A stretch of 7,725 nt of DNA from an uncultured Clostridia bacterium (GTDB lineage: Bacteria; Bacillota; Clostridia; Oscillospirales; Oscillospiraceae): contig CALEQS010000190.1 in the NCBI GenBank assembly GCA_937907975.1, forward strand, positions 1 to 7,725. The letters are read 5' to 3'. Below are positions 1 to 6,270 of this stretch, in pieces (the first letter of the stretch is position 1; each line of letters starts with the position of its first letter). Under the pieces are notes generated by a model. That model saw only the letters and a program-made list of their open reading frames with translations. It made no database searches and was not told the origin of the DNA. A program made the translations under genes and the position numbers.

Positions 1-894
1 ATCGCGGGTTTGAACATCAAGCCCGCCGGAATTTATATTGACGGCACGCTGGGGCGGGCCGGCCACTCCCGGGAGATCGCCCGGCGGCTCACCACCGGCC
101 GGCTCATCTGCATCGACCGGGATCAGGCCGCACTGGACGCCGCCCCGGCCAGACTGGCCGAGTGGATGGACCGTGTCACGCTGGTGCATGGCAACTTCCG
201 CGACCTGGCCGCCGTCATGGACAAGCTGAACCTCCCCGGAGCGGACGGGATGCTCTTTGACCTGGGCGTTTCCTCGCCCCAGCTGGACGATGCCAGCAGG
301 GGATTTTCCTATATGCACGACGCGCCCCTCGATATGCGCATGGATCAGTCCGCACCCCTCACCGCCTACGATGTGGTGAACACCTGGCCCCGGGAGGAGC
401 TGCGGCGCATCCTGTTCCGCTATGGCGAGGAGAAGTGCTCCCCCCAGATCGCCGCGGCCATTGAGCGCCGCCGGGCGGAAAAGCCCATCGAGACGACGCT
501 GGAGCTGGTGGACGTGATCCGCTCTGCCATGCCCGCCTCCGCCCTGCGGGAAAAGCAGCATCCGGCCAAGCGCACGTTTCAGGCCATCCGCATCGCCGTC
601 AACGACGAGCTGAGCGCCATCGACGATCTGCTTCAGGACGCGGTGCCCCGGCTGAACCCCGGCGGACGGCTGTGCGTCATCTCCTTCCACTCGCTGGAGG
701 ACCGCATCGTCAAGACCGCTTTCGCGGGCTTCGCCAAGGGCTGCACCTGTCCGCCGGACTTCCCGGTGTGCGTGTGCGGCAAGAAACCGCAGGTGAAGCT
801 CACCCCCAGAAAACCCATCCTGCCCTCCGCCCAGGAGCTGGCAGTCAACCCCCGCGCCCGCAGTGCCAAGCTGCGCGTGGCCGAAAAGATCTGA
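1..894 (+). CDS. rsmH: 16S rRNA (cytosine(1402)-N(4))-methyltransferase RsmH, 5' end missing
   Basis: RsmH (MraW) is a cytoplasmic enzyme that uses S-adenosylmethionine to N4-methylate C1402 of 16S rRNA. The frame is open from base 1, and the first visible residues (IAGLNIKPAG) match the family about 15-20 residues after its usual start, so the true start lies upstream. The TTG at 10 is an internal leucine codon. Numbering from base 1, the SAM-binding motif DGTLGRAGHS is at residues 14-23 and CIDRD at 37-41. DLGVSSPQLD (87-96), RGFS (100-103), LDMRMD (110-115), FQAIRIAVNDEL (193-204), SFHSLEDRIVK (228-238) and the C-terminal NPRARSAKLR (283-292) are all family signatures. A cysteine cluster of the form CxCPPDFPVCVC at 248-259 is also typical of Firmicute RsmH. 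No damage is visible. The gene ends 31 bases before ftsL, as expected in a dcw operon. Confidence 0.97.
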   Translation: MAGLNIKPAGIYIDGTLGRAGHSREIARRLTTGRLICIDRDQAALDAAPARLAEWMDRVTLVHGNFRDLAAVMDKLNLPGADGMLFDLGVSSPQLDDASRGFSYMHDAPLDMRMDQSAPLTAYDVVNTWPREELRRILFRYGEEKCSPQIAAAIERRRAEKPIETTLELVDVIRSAMPASALREKQHPAKRTFQAIRIAVNDELSAIDDLLQDAVPRLNPGGRLCVISFHSLEDRIVKTAFAGFAKGCTCPPDFPVCVCGKKPQVKLTPRKPILPSAQELAVNPRARSAKLRVAEKI

Positions 895-925
895 CTTTTG
901 ACTATTTTAAGGAGCTGACCCTCAC

Positions 926-1522
926 ATGGCAGATTCCAGAAAGCGCCGCCCTGCCCAGCGCAAACCCAGCACCTACGGCAACGTGGCGTATAAACTTGAT
1001 TATTACAGCGATGTAGTGGCCGTTCCGCAGCCCCGGGTCGCGCCGATGCCCCGCACCGCCCCCAAGGCCCAGCCCAAGGCGGATCCGCAGGTCACCACCC
1101 GTGTCCGGGAGCGCAGCCGCGTTCGTGTCACCACCCGTCAGCAGCAGGCCGTGGCACCGTTTGCCATCATCGGCTTCCTGGCGGCGGCGGCCATTGCGGT
1201 GCTGCTGCTGCTGGGCAATATCCAGCTGAACAGTGTCTATGCCGACAATGTGAAGCTGCAGAAGCAGCTGACCACGCTGGAGACCGAGCACGCCGACCTG
1301 ACGGCCCAGTTCGAGCTGAAGTTCGATCAGGCCAAGCTGGAAGCGGCGGCCGCCGCCGATGGCACACTGGCCAAGCCGAACAGCAACCAGACTGTCTACA
1401 TCGACCTGAGTGAGCCGGACAACGCCGTGGTCTATGGCAGCGAGAAGCAGAGCACCGGTGTGGACGGCTTCTTCAAGACCGTCGGCGATCTGTTCTCCTC
1501 CGTGGTGGAATACTTCCGCTGA
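926..1522 (+). CDS. ftsL: Cell division protein FtsL-like, single-pass membrane protein
   Basis: This 198-residue protein sits between rsmH and the transpeptidase gene, the standard place of ftsL. FtsL is a bitopic divisome protein that pairs with DivIC/FtsB and helps activate FtsW and its partner PBP. A basic cytoplasmic N-terminus (residues 1-75, rich in Arg, Lys and Pro) is followed by one hydrophobic segment at about 76-97. A predicted coiled coil follows at about 100-143, with heptad-like leucines. The segment KPNSNQTVYIDL (150-161) resembles the region after the coiled coil in clostridial FtsL proteins. The C-terminus (about 181-198, GFFKTVGDLFSSVVEYFR) looks like an amphipathic helix. 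The ATG at 926 is preceded by AAGGAG at 909-914 with an 11-base spacer, somewhat long but the best site available. FtsL diverges fast, so the call rests on topology and position more than on identity. Confidence 0.82.
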   Translation: MADSRKRRPAQRKPSTYGNVAYKLDYYSDVVAVPQPRVAPMPRTAPKAQPKADPQVTTRVRERSRVRVTTRQQQAVAPFAIIGFLAAAAIAVLLLLGNIQLNSVYADNVKLQKQLTTLETEHADLTAQFELKFDQAKLEAAAAADGTLAKPNSNQTVYIDLSEPDNAVVYGSEKQSTGVDGFFKTVGDLFSSVVEYFR

Positions 1523-1560
1523 TGGAGAATAGACTGAAAAAGCCATAATAAGAGATAGAG

Positions 1561-1594
1561 AGGGCGTAAGAAAAGGCTGTTTTTCTTACGCCCT
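1561..1594 (+). other. Strong intergenic hairpin between ftsL and the PBP gene
   Basis: A perfect 14-bp inverted repeat (1561-1574 with 1581-1594, arms AGGGCGTAAGAAAA and TTTTCTTACGCCCT) encloses the six-base loop GGCTGT. It lies in the 146-base gap between ftsL and the transpeptidase gene. The 3' arm is followed by TATGG rather than a run of T, so it does not look like an ordinary intrinsic terminator in either direction. It could be an attenuator, an RNA-processing or stability element, or a palindromic repeat unit. Its role is not determined by the sequence. Confidence 0.7.
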
Positions 1595-1619
1595 TATGGT
1601 GCTTTCGGGCCCCGGGTCC

Positions 1620-1633
1620 AAAACGCGCGTTTT
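1620..1633. repeat. 14-bp perfect palindrome upstream of the PBP gene
   Basis: The bases AAAACGCGCGTTTT form a perfect dyad 20 bases before the ribosome binding site of the transpeptidase gene and 25 bases after the 1561-1594 hairpin. The neighbouring 1607-1616 also holds two overlapping six-base palindromes (GGGCCC and CCCGGG). The 14-bp dyad has the size and symmetry of a protein-binding operator, but it is a single copy and no recognised regulator site matches it. It may be a chance feature. Confidence 0.4.
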
Positions 1634-1655
1634 CTTTGATCGAAACAACAGCAGG

Positions 1656-1661
1656 AAGGAG
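1656..1661 (+). promoter_or_regulatory. Ribosome binding site deciding a GTG start
   Basis: AAGGAG, within the longer AGGAAGGAG at 1653-1661, lies seven bases before the GTG at 1669. An in-frame TTG at 1636 would lengthen the protein by 11 residues, but it has no Shine-Dalgarno sequence and would place the real site inside the coding region. The spacing therefore picks GTG 1669. Confidence 0.85.
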
Positions 1662-1668
1662 AAACACC

Positions 1669-4107
1669 GTGGAAGATAAGCAGAAAGAACGCAGAAACGA
1701 CAATCTGGCCAACCGCCGCCTGCTCCGCCGGACGCTGATCCTGATGGCGGTCTGCGGCGTGCTGATCTTTATACCGGTGCTGGCAAAGCTGTGGAACCTG
1801 CAGATCACCCGGCATGACGAGCTGGAGCAGATGGCAGTCACCCAGCAGACCAGCACTCAGGCCATCACCGCCCACCGGGGCACGATCTACGACACCAACG
1901 GCAATGTGTTGGCCATCAGCACCACGGCCTACGACGTCATCATCTCCCCCAAGGCCATCGTGGATCTCCAGACGGAGCTCGACCAGAAGAAGGCGGCGGC
2001 CCAGGAGAAAAACGACCCGAAGAACCCCGCCTCCCAGTATGACAAGGATGTGGAGGAGCTGGTGGTCAAGGGCATGGCCGACATCCTCGGCCTGGACGAG
2101 GCCGACCTGCGGGAAAAGTGCGCCGACACCAACAGTCAGTACAAGCGCCTTGCCCAGAAGGTGGACGCCGATGTGGAGAAGCAGATCCGCACCTACATCG
2201 ACGACAACGGCCTGACCGGCTGCATCTACCTCCAGAACAATACCAAGCGCTACTACCCCTACTCCACGCTGGCCAGCCAGATCATCGGTTTCGCCAACGA
2301 CAACGGCGGCGCCTATGGCCTGGAGGCCACCTTTGACGACGACCTGAGCGGCAAGAACGGCCTGGTGGTCACGGCGAAGAACGCCAAGGGCACCGACCTG
2401 CTGAACTTCTTCCAGGATTACTACGACGCCGAGACGGGCAGCAGCCTGCGCCTGACGCTGGACAGCAATATTCAGTCCATGTGTGAGGATGCGCTGAAAA
2501 ACGCGATCGAAAAGAACGACGTGCAGGACGGCGGCGTGGCCATCGCCATGAGCTGCAAGACCGGCGCGGTCCTCGGCATGGCCAGCCTGCCCAACTACGA
2601 TCTGAACAACTACGGCACCGTCATTGACGAGACACTGCTGGCGAATCTGGAGAGCTCCGCCCAGGAGTACCTGACCAAGAACCCGGAAAAGACCCAGGAG
2701 GAGGCTCAGCAGTGGGCTTACTCCAATGCGGTCAATATCATGTGGCGTAATAAGGCGGTCAACGATACCTACGAGCCCGGCTCCACCTTCAAGACGGTGG
2801 TGCTGGCCTCTGCGCTGGAGGAGAAGGCGGTCACGACAAGCGACACCTTCTACTGCACCGGCAAAGTGCAGGTGGCCGACTATGAGATTAAATGCTCCAA
2901 CAAGAGCGGCCACGGCCTTCAGACACTGGCCGAGGCAGTGGGCCACTCCTGCAACCCGGCCTTCATCGCCATGGGCCAGCGGCTGGGCGCCGATGCCTTC
3001 TGGAACTATATGCAGAAGTTCGGCATCGTCGGTGAGGACGGTACCGGCACGGGCACCGGCATCGACCTGCCCGGCGAGAGCAAGAGCATTTTCTGGAGCA
3101 AGGACGCCTTCAATATCGTCAACCTGGCCACGGCTTCCTTCGGTCAGCGATTCCAGGTGACACCCATCCAGCTCATCAGCGCGGCCAACGCGGTCATCAA
3201 CGGCGGTTATTACTATCAGCCCTATGTTGTGGACTCCGTCACTGCGGCGGACGGCACAGTGACCTATTCTGCCGACACCGCCCCGCTGCGCCAGGTGATC
3301 AGCAGCTCCACCAGCAAGACCTGCCGTGAGCTGCTGGAGGGCGTTGTGTCCAGCAATATGACTGGTGCCAACGCTTACCGGGCGGGCTACCGCATCGGCG
3401 GCAAGACCGGAACCTCCCAGACCCTGAAGGATCTGGACGGCGACGGCACCAATGAGTACATTGTTTCCTTCCTCGGCTTCGCCCCGGCGGACGACCCGGA
3501 GGTCGTGGTGCTGGTCATTCTGGACAGCCCGAAGAATGCCGGCGGCATGACGACGCCCAGCGGAGAGTACATCTCCGGCGGCCGTATGGCTGCCCCTGTG
3601 GCTGGCGATCTGCTGGTGAATATCCTTGATTATATGAACTATGGCAAACAGTATACTGCCGATGAGATCAGCACTGCCGATGCCATGGTGCCTTACCTCG
3701 ACCAGTACAACCTGAAAAGCGCCAAGGCAGTCGCCAAGGAAAAAGGCTTTACAGTCAAAGTGGTCGGCAGTGAGGACGACGACGCGGAGGTGAACACTCA
3801 GGTGCCCTCCGGCAAGAGTTATATTCCCGCCGGGAGCGAGATCGTGCTCTACACTGGCGACAATACCCCGCCTGACAGCGTTACCATGCCGGATCTGACC
3901 GGCATGACGCCGACGCAGGTGCAGGACGCCCTGAGTGAGGTGGGCCTCTACATGAAGGCCACCGGCGCCTCCAAGTATTATGGCTCCTCCACCAAGGCCT
4001 ATCAGCAGAGCGTTGCGGCGGACACCCAGGTGGCTCCCGGCACTGTTGTCACCGTCTCCTTCAACGATACGTCAGATACAGATAACGACGCCGACGTTAT
4101 TGGTTAG
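1669..4107 (+). CDS. Class B penicillin-binding protein with two PASTA domains (FtsI/SpoVD type transpeptidase)
   Basis: An 812-residue D,D-transpeptidase that cross-links peptidoglycan on the outer face of the membrane, most likely as FtsW's partner at the septum. A short basic cytoplasmic stretch precedes one membrane anchor (about residues 22-42). The PBP-dimer domain contains RGTIYD at 70-75 and a stretch around YYPYSTLASQIIGF. The transpeptidase domain has all three catalytic motifs: STFK with the acylated serine at 372, SCN at 427-429, and KTGT at 579-582. Two PASTA domains end the protein, at about 674-731 and 736-802, followed by a short acidic tail. This architecture matches SpoVD and PBP2x-like proteins of Firmicutes. 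The sequence does not show whether it serves vegetative division, sporulation or both, so no symbol is given. The gene starts at GTG behind a strong ribosome binding site and its end overlaps the next frame by eight bases. Confidence 0.95.
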   Translation: MEDKQKERRNDNLANRRLLRRTLILMAVCGVLIFIPVLAKLWNLQITRHDELEQMAVTQQTSTQAITAHRGTIYDTNGNVLAISTTAYDVIISPKAIVDLQTELDQKKAAAQEKNDPKNPASQYDKDVEELVVKGMADILGLDEADLREKCADTNSQYKRLAQKVDADVEKQIRTYIDDNGLTGCIYLQNNTKRYYPYSTLASQIIGFANDNGGAYGLEATFDDDLSGKNGLVVTAKNAKGTDLLNFFQDYYDAETGSSLRLTLDSNIQSMCEDALKNAIEKNDVQDGGVAIAMSCKTGAVLGMASLPNYDLNNYGTVIDETLLANLESSAQEYLTKNPEKTQEEAQQWAYSNAVNIMWRNKAVNDTYEPGSTFKTVVLASALEEKAVTTSDTFYCTGKVQVADYEIKCSNKSGHGLQTLAEAVGHSCNPAFIAMGQRLGADAFWNYMQKFGIVGEDGTGTGTGIDLPGESKSIFWSKDAFNIVNLATASFGQRFQVTPIQLISAANAVINGGYYYQPYVVDSVTAADGTVTYSADTAPLRQVISSSTSKTCRELLEGVVSSNMTGANAYRAGYRIGGKTGTSQTLKDLDGDGTNEYIVSFLGFAPADDPEVVVLVILDSPKNAGGMTTPSGEYISGGRMAAPVAGDLLVNILDYMNYGKQYTADEISTADAMVPYLDQYNLKSAKAVAKEKGFTVKVVGSEDDDAEVNTQVPSGKSYIPAGSEIVLYTGDNTPPDSVTMPDLTGMTPTQVQDALSEVGLYMKATGASKYYGSSTKAYQQSVAADTQVAPGTVVTVSFNDTSDTDNDADVIG

Positions 4108-4765
4108 CCCCCGGCTGTGCGCCGTCTGGGGTGAGGGGGCCAGTGTGACCGCCTGCCTGCTCAGCCAGATCCTGGCCGGGCGGGGGCGGACGGGGCTCGC
4201 CGCCCTGACGGGCCGTTATGACGGCACACCGGAACCACTGCTGCGGGCATTGGAGCGGCTGAACTGCCGCAGCCTTGTGGTGGCCCTGCCGGAGACGGCA
4301 TGCGCACTGGATCGCCGGGCGGACACTGCCGTCCTGCTGAGCTGCGGCACGGGAGAAGCCGCGGAGCGGCTGGCACACGGCTGTGACCGCATGGTGGTCA
4401 ATCTGGATGACCCGGACGGGGTGCCGGAGCGGAACGATTCCGTTCCGGTCTGGACGATCTCGGAGCGGCGCAGTGAGGCGGATCTCACCGCCCGGAACCT
4501 GCGCCTGCTCCCCTACCGTACAGAGTTTGAGGCGGTGAGCGAAACGGACATCTGCCGGCTCAGCGTCCCCCTTCCGGAAGGCCTGGGGCTTTACCCTGGG
4601 CTGGCCGCGGCGGCCGCCGCCCTGTCCTTCGGCGTCACGCTGGAGGAGAGCGCCCGGAGACTGCGCCGGGCGGAGCCCGTTCCGGCGGGGATGATCTCCC
4701 TGCCAAAGTGCAGTCCCTTCGCCGCCGCAGGATATTTTGACGCGGACGGGGGAGTGGGGGTATAA
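4100..4765 (+). CDS. Reduced MurE-like Mur ligase homologue without catalytic motifs (pseudoenzyme or decaying gene)
   Basis: This frame (221 codons from TTG 4100, which overlaps the PBP stop) follows the central domain of MurE in order. A Walker-like segment WGEGASVT (residues 10-17) stands where MurE has GTxGKTTT. Next come a TPEPLLRALERL stretch (43-54), ETACALDR (65-72), VVNLDDP (99-105), EADLTARNLRLL (126-137), GLAAAAAALSFGV (167-179) and a VPAGM (194-198) in place of VPGRxE. Missing are the N-terminal UDP-MurNAc-binding domain, the P-loop lysine (Ala14 here), the DHLDYH segment, and the whole C-terminal domain with DNPR. Intact MurE is about 480-500 residues and adds the third amino acid of the stem peptide; this product should not bind ATP or catalyse. 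No clear Shine-Dalgarno precedes 4100. GTG 4145 has GAGGGGG five bases upstream and would give 206 residues. The frame is unbroken, so it may be expressed, but a pseudogene is possible. Confidence 0.6.
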   Translation: MVSPRLCAVWGEGASVTACLLSQILAGRGRTGLAALTGRYDGTPEPLLRALERLNCRSLVVALPETACALDRRADTAVLLSCGTGEAAERLAHGCDRMVVNLDDPDGVPERNDSVPVWTISERRSEADLTARNLRLLPYRTEFEAVSETDICRLSVPLPEGLGLYPGLAAAAAALSFGVTLEESARRLRRAEPVPAGMISLPKCSPFAAAGYFDADGGVGV

Positions 4766-4766
4766 T
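4737..4766 (+). promoter_or_regulatory. Predicted sigma-A promoter upstream of mraY
   Basis: TTGACG (4737-4742, five of six to the -35 consensus) is separated by 18 bases from an exact TATAAT (4761-4766), and an A/T-rich stretch follows. Transcription would start near 4773-4776, just past the stop of the MurE-like frame (4763-4765), whose last nine codons overlap the promoter. The leader to the mraY ATG would be about 260 bases and would contain all of repeat copy 1. No other site I found in this GC-rich window comes as close to consensus. It is a sequence match only. Confidence 0.72.
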
Positions 4767-4789
4767 AAAATAGAGTTTTAGGGCCTGTC

Positions 4790-4981
4790 CTTGGCTCCCC
4801 CTTTGGGGGAGCTGGCGCGAAGCGCCTGAGAGGGCCAATCAGCAGAGGCTTCAGGAAGCCCTCTCAGTCACCTTCGGTGACAGTCTTTTCCGTGGTTCGC
4901 CTTCGGCGTTTATCCCACTCGCCCTGAAATATGCCGCTGGCATATTTCTGTTTCGGACTCACTCCCAAAGGGAGAGCCAAG
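4790..4981 (+). repeat. Structured interspersed repeat, copy 1 (MITE-like, 192 bp)
   Basis: The first and last 18 bases are inverted repeats with one mismatch (CTTGGCTCCCCCTTTGGG at 4790-4807 against the reverse complement of 4964-4981). Inside lies a chain of hairpins: 4794-4812 (8 bp, loop TTT), 4814-4826 (5 bp, loop GAA), a 10-bp long-range stem 4826-4835 with 4858-4867, 4867-4881 (6 bp, loop TTC), 4898-4908 (4 bp, loop TTC), 4926-4948 (10 bp, loop GCT) and 4962-4974 (5 bp, loop AAA). No open reading frame of its own is apparent. It fills most of the 272-base gap between the MurE-like frame and mraY. Similar elements, as I recall, are common in Faecalibacterium-type genomes. No clear target duplication flanks it. 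Confidence 0.85.
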
Positions 4982-5037
4982 TTTAAATCTGAGAGATATG
5001 CGGGCTTCCCAAAACAAAAAGAGAGGATACAGCAGAT

Positions 5038-6027
5038 ATGATTCGAGCGATCATCAGTTTTATTGTGGCCTTCGCCGTGACGGCGCTGGTCGGACGGTTC
5101 CTGATCCCGTGGCTCCACGCCCTGAAGGCGGGGCAGACCATCAAGGAGATCGGCCCCAAGTGGCACATGAATAAGCAGGGCACTCCGACGATGGGCGGCA
5201 TCATGTTTATCGTGGGCATTCTCGTTGCCATCTTGGCCGCAGGCTGGCAGGATTTCAAAGCCGGGGACTTCAGCGCCCTCATCGTGTTCGTGTTTGCGCT
5301 GGTGTTTGGCATCATTGGCTTTATCGACGACTTCTGCAAGGTGAAGTTCCACAAGAACGAGGGCCTCACCGCCGCCCAGAAGTTCCTGCTCCAGCTGGCG
5401 GCGGCCATCGTGTTTGTCGTGCTGCTGCGCTATACCGGCCACATCAGCAACGACCTCTATATCCCCTTCTTCAATGTGACCTTCACCCTGCCCTGGGTGG
5501 TCTACATGATCTTCGCAGCCTTTATCATTGTGGGCTGCGTCAACTCCGTCAACCTGACCGACGGCATCGACGGCCTGGCTGCCGGCGTCACCATGCCCGT
5601 CATGGTGTTCTTCGTCGCCGCCGCGCTGACCTGGAGCCAGTTCGGCGTGGGTGTGCTGAGCGCCGCCGCCTTCGGTGGACTGTGTGCCTTCCTGATCTAC
5701 AACTTCCATCCTGCCAAGGTGTTCATGGGCGACACCGGCTCCCTGTTCCTGGGCGGCCTGGTGTGCGGGCTGGCCTTCGCACTGGACATCCCGCTCATCC
5801 TGATCCTTGTGGGCCTCATCTATATCTGCGAGACCATGAGCGACATCATTCAGGTCACCTACTTCAAGCTGACCCACGGCAAGCGGATCTTCCGCATGGC
5901 TCCTCTGCACCACCACCTGGAGATGGGCGGTTGGAGCGAGGTCAAGCTGTTCACCGTGTTCACCGCCATCACCGCCGTATGCTGCATTCTGGCCTATCTG
6001 GGCATTATGAACCGGTTCCCAGTGTGA
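5038..6027 (+). CDS. mraY: Phospho-N-acetylmuramoyl-pentapeptide-transferase MraY
   Basis: MraY is the integral membrane enzyme that joins UDP-MurNAc-pentapeptide to undecaprenyl phosphate, making lipid I and releasing UMP. The 329-residue protein has the normal length, with about ten hydrophobic segments starting at residue 3. Family motifs are all present: KxGTPTMGG-like sequence (residues 46-54, here KQGTPTMGG), the Asp pair of FIDDF (97-98), NLTDGIDGL (172-180), FMGDTGS (229-235, with the catalytic-site Asp at 232) and the PLHHHLE segment (289-295). The ATG at 5038 is preceded by GAGAGG at 5021-5026 with an 11-base spacer. Upstream is a 272-base space holding a promoter and repeat copy 1. 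Downstream the usual murD is absent and repeat copy 2 comes before ftsW. Nothing suggests loss of function. Confidence 0.98.
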   Translation: MIRAIISFIVAFAVTALVGRFLIPWLHALKAGQTIKEIGPKWHMNKQGTPTMGGIMFIVGILVAILAAGWQDFKAGDFSALIVFVFALVFGIIGFIDDFCKVKFHKNEGLTAAQKFLLQLAAAIVFVVLLRYTGHISNDLYIPFFNVTFTLPWVVYMIFAAFIIVGCVNSVNLTDGIDGLAAGVTMPVMVFFVAAALTWSQFGVGVLSAAAFGGLCAFLIYNFHPAKVFMGDTGSLFLGGLVCGLAFALDIPLILILVGLIYICETMSDIIQVTYFKLTHGKRIFRMAPLHHHLEMGGWSEVKLFTVFTAITAVCCILAYLGIMNRFPV

Positions 6028-6034
6028 TGCGTTA

Positions 6035-6241
6035 TCAGGCTTCTCCCTGGGAGGGGAGCTGTCTGCGAAGCAGATTGATGAGGGGGCAGGCTCAGAATAG
6101 CATTCCGTTCGCTGCCACCTCATCCGCCTCACTGCGTTCGGCACCTTTGCTGTGGAGCGCCTACGGCGTTCATCCCACTCGCCCTGAAATATGCCACAGG
6201 CATATTTCTATTTCGTGCTCACCCCTCAAGGGGAAGGCTGA
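6035..6241 (+). repeat. Structured interspersed repeat, copy 2 (MITE-like, about 207 bp)
   Basis: A more diverged copy in the same orientation as copy 1. Bases 6161-6230 align without gaps to 4901-4970 at 60 of 70 positions. The termini (6035 onward against the reverse complement of the end at 6241) match at about 18 of 24 positions. Equivalent hairpins are kept with different bases: 6062-6074 (TCTGC, loop GAA, GCAGA), the long-range stem 6077-6083 with 6118-6124, 6158-6168 (CGCC, loop TAC, GGCG) and 6186-6208 (10 bp, loop ACA). It fills nearly the whole 243-base space between mraY and ftsW and ends about 15 bases before the ftsW ribosome binding site. Both ends are set by alignment and may be off by a few bases. 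Confidence 0.8.
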
Positions 6242-6270
6242 ACTCTTGATCCCTGAAAGGAGGGAGGAAT

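Noticed and set aside
1544..1549. CATAAT as a -10 element in the ftsL-PBP gap
   Set aside because: No acceptable -35 hexamer lies 16-18 bases upstream.
1636..1668. TTG 1636 as the start of the PBP gene
   Set aside because: It has no Shine-Dalgarno sequence, while GTG 1669 has AAGGAG seven bases upstream.
1594..2946. A 450-codon open frame on the minus strand opposite the PBP gene
   Set aside because: It lies entirely opposite a gene with all transpeptidase motifs. Its Val/Leu/Gly/His-rich product resembles no family and is a by-product of GC-rich codon use.
3980..4099. ATG at 3980 as the start of the MurE-like gene
   Set aside because: The first 40 residues would overlap the second PASTA domain out of frame, are Pro/Arg-rich without Mur similarity, and have no ribosome binding site.
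4794..4812. Terminal hairpin of repeat copy 1 as a Rho-independent terminator
   Set aside because: The stem is strong, but it is followed by GGCGCGAAG with no T-run, and the predicted promoter lies just upstream, so termination there would silence mraY.
6075..6103. Possible promoter TTGATG, 17 bases, TAGCAT inside repeat copy 2
   Set aside because: Each hexamer matches only four of six consensus bases, and the segment is part of a structured repeat. Too weak to list.
4864..6144. A 426-codon minus-strand frame opposite mraY
   Set aside because: It is the antisense of a clear MraY gene, and the His/Asp/Glu/Gln-rich translation is the typical reverse reading of hydrophobic codons.
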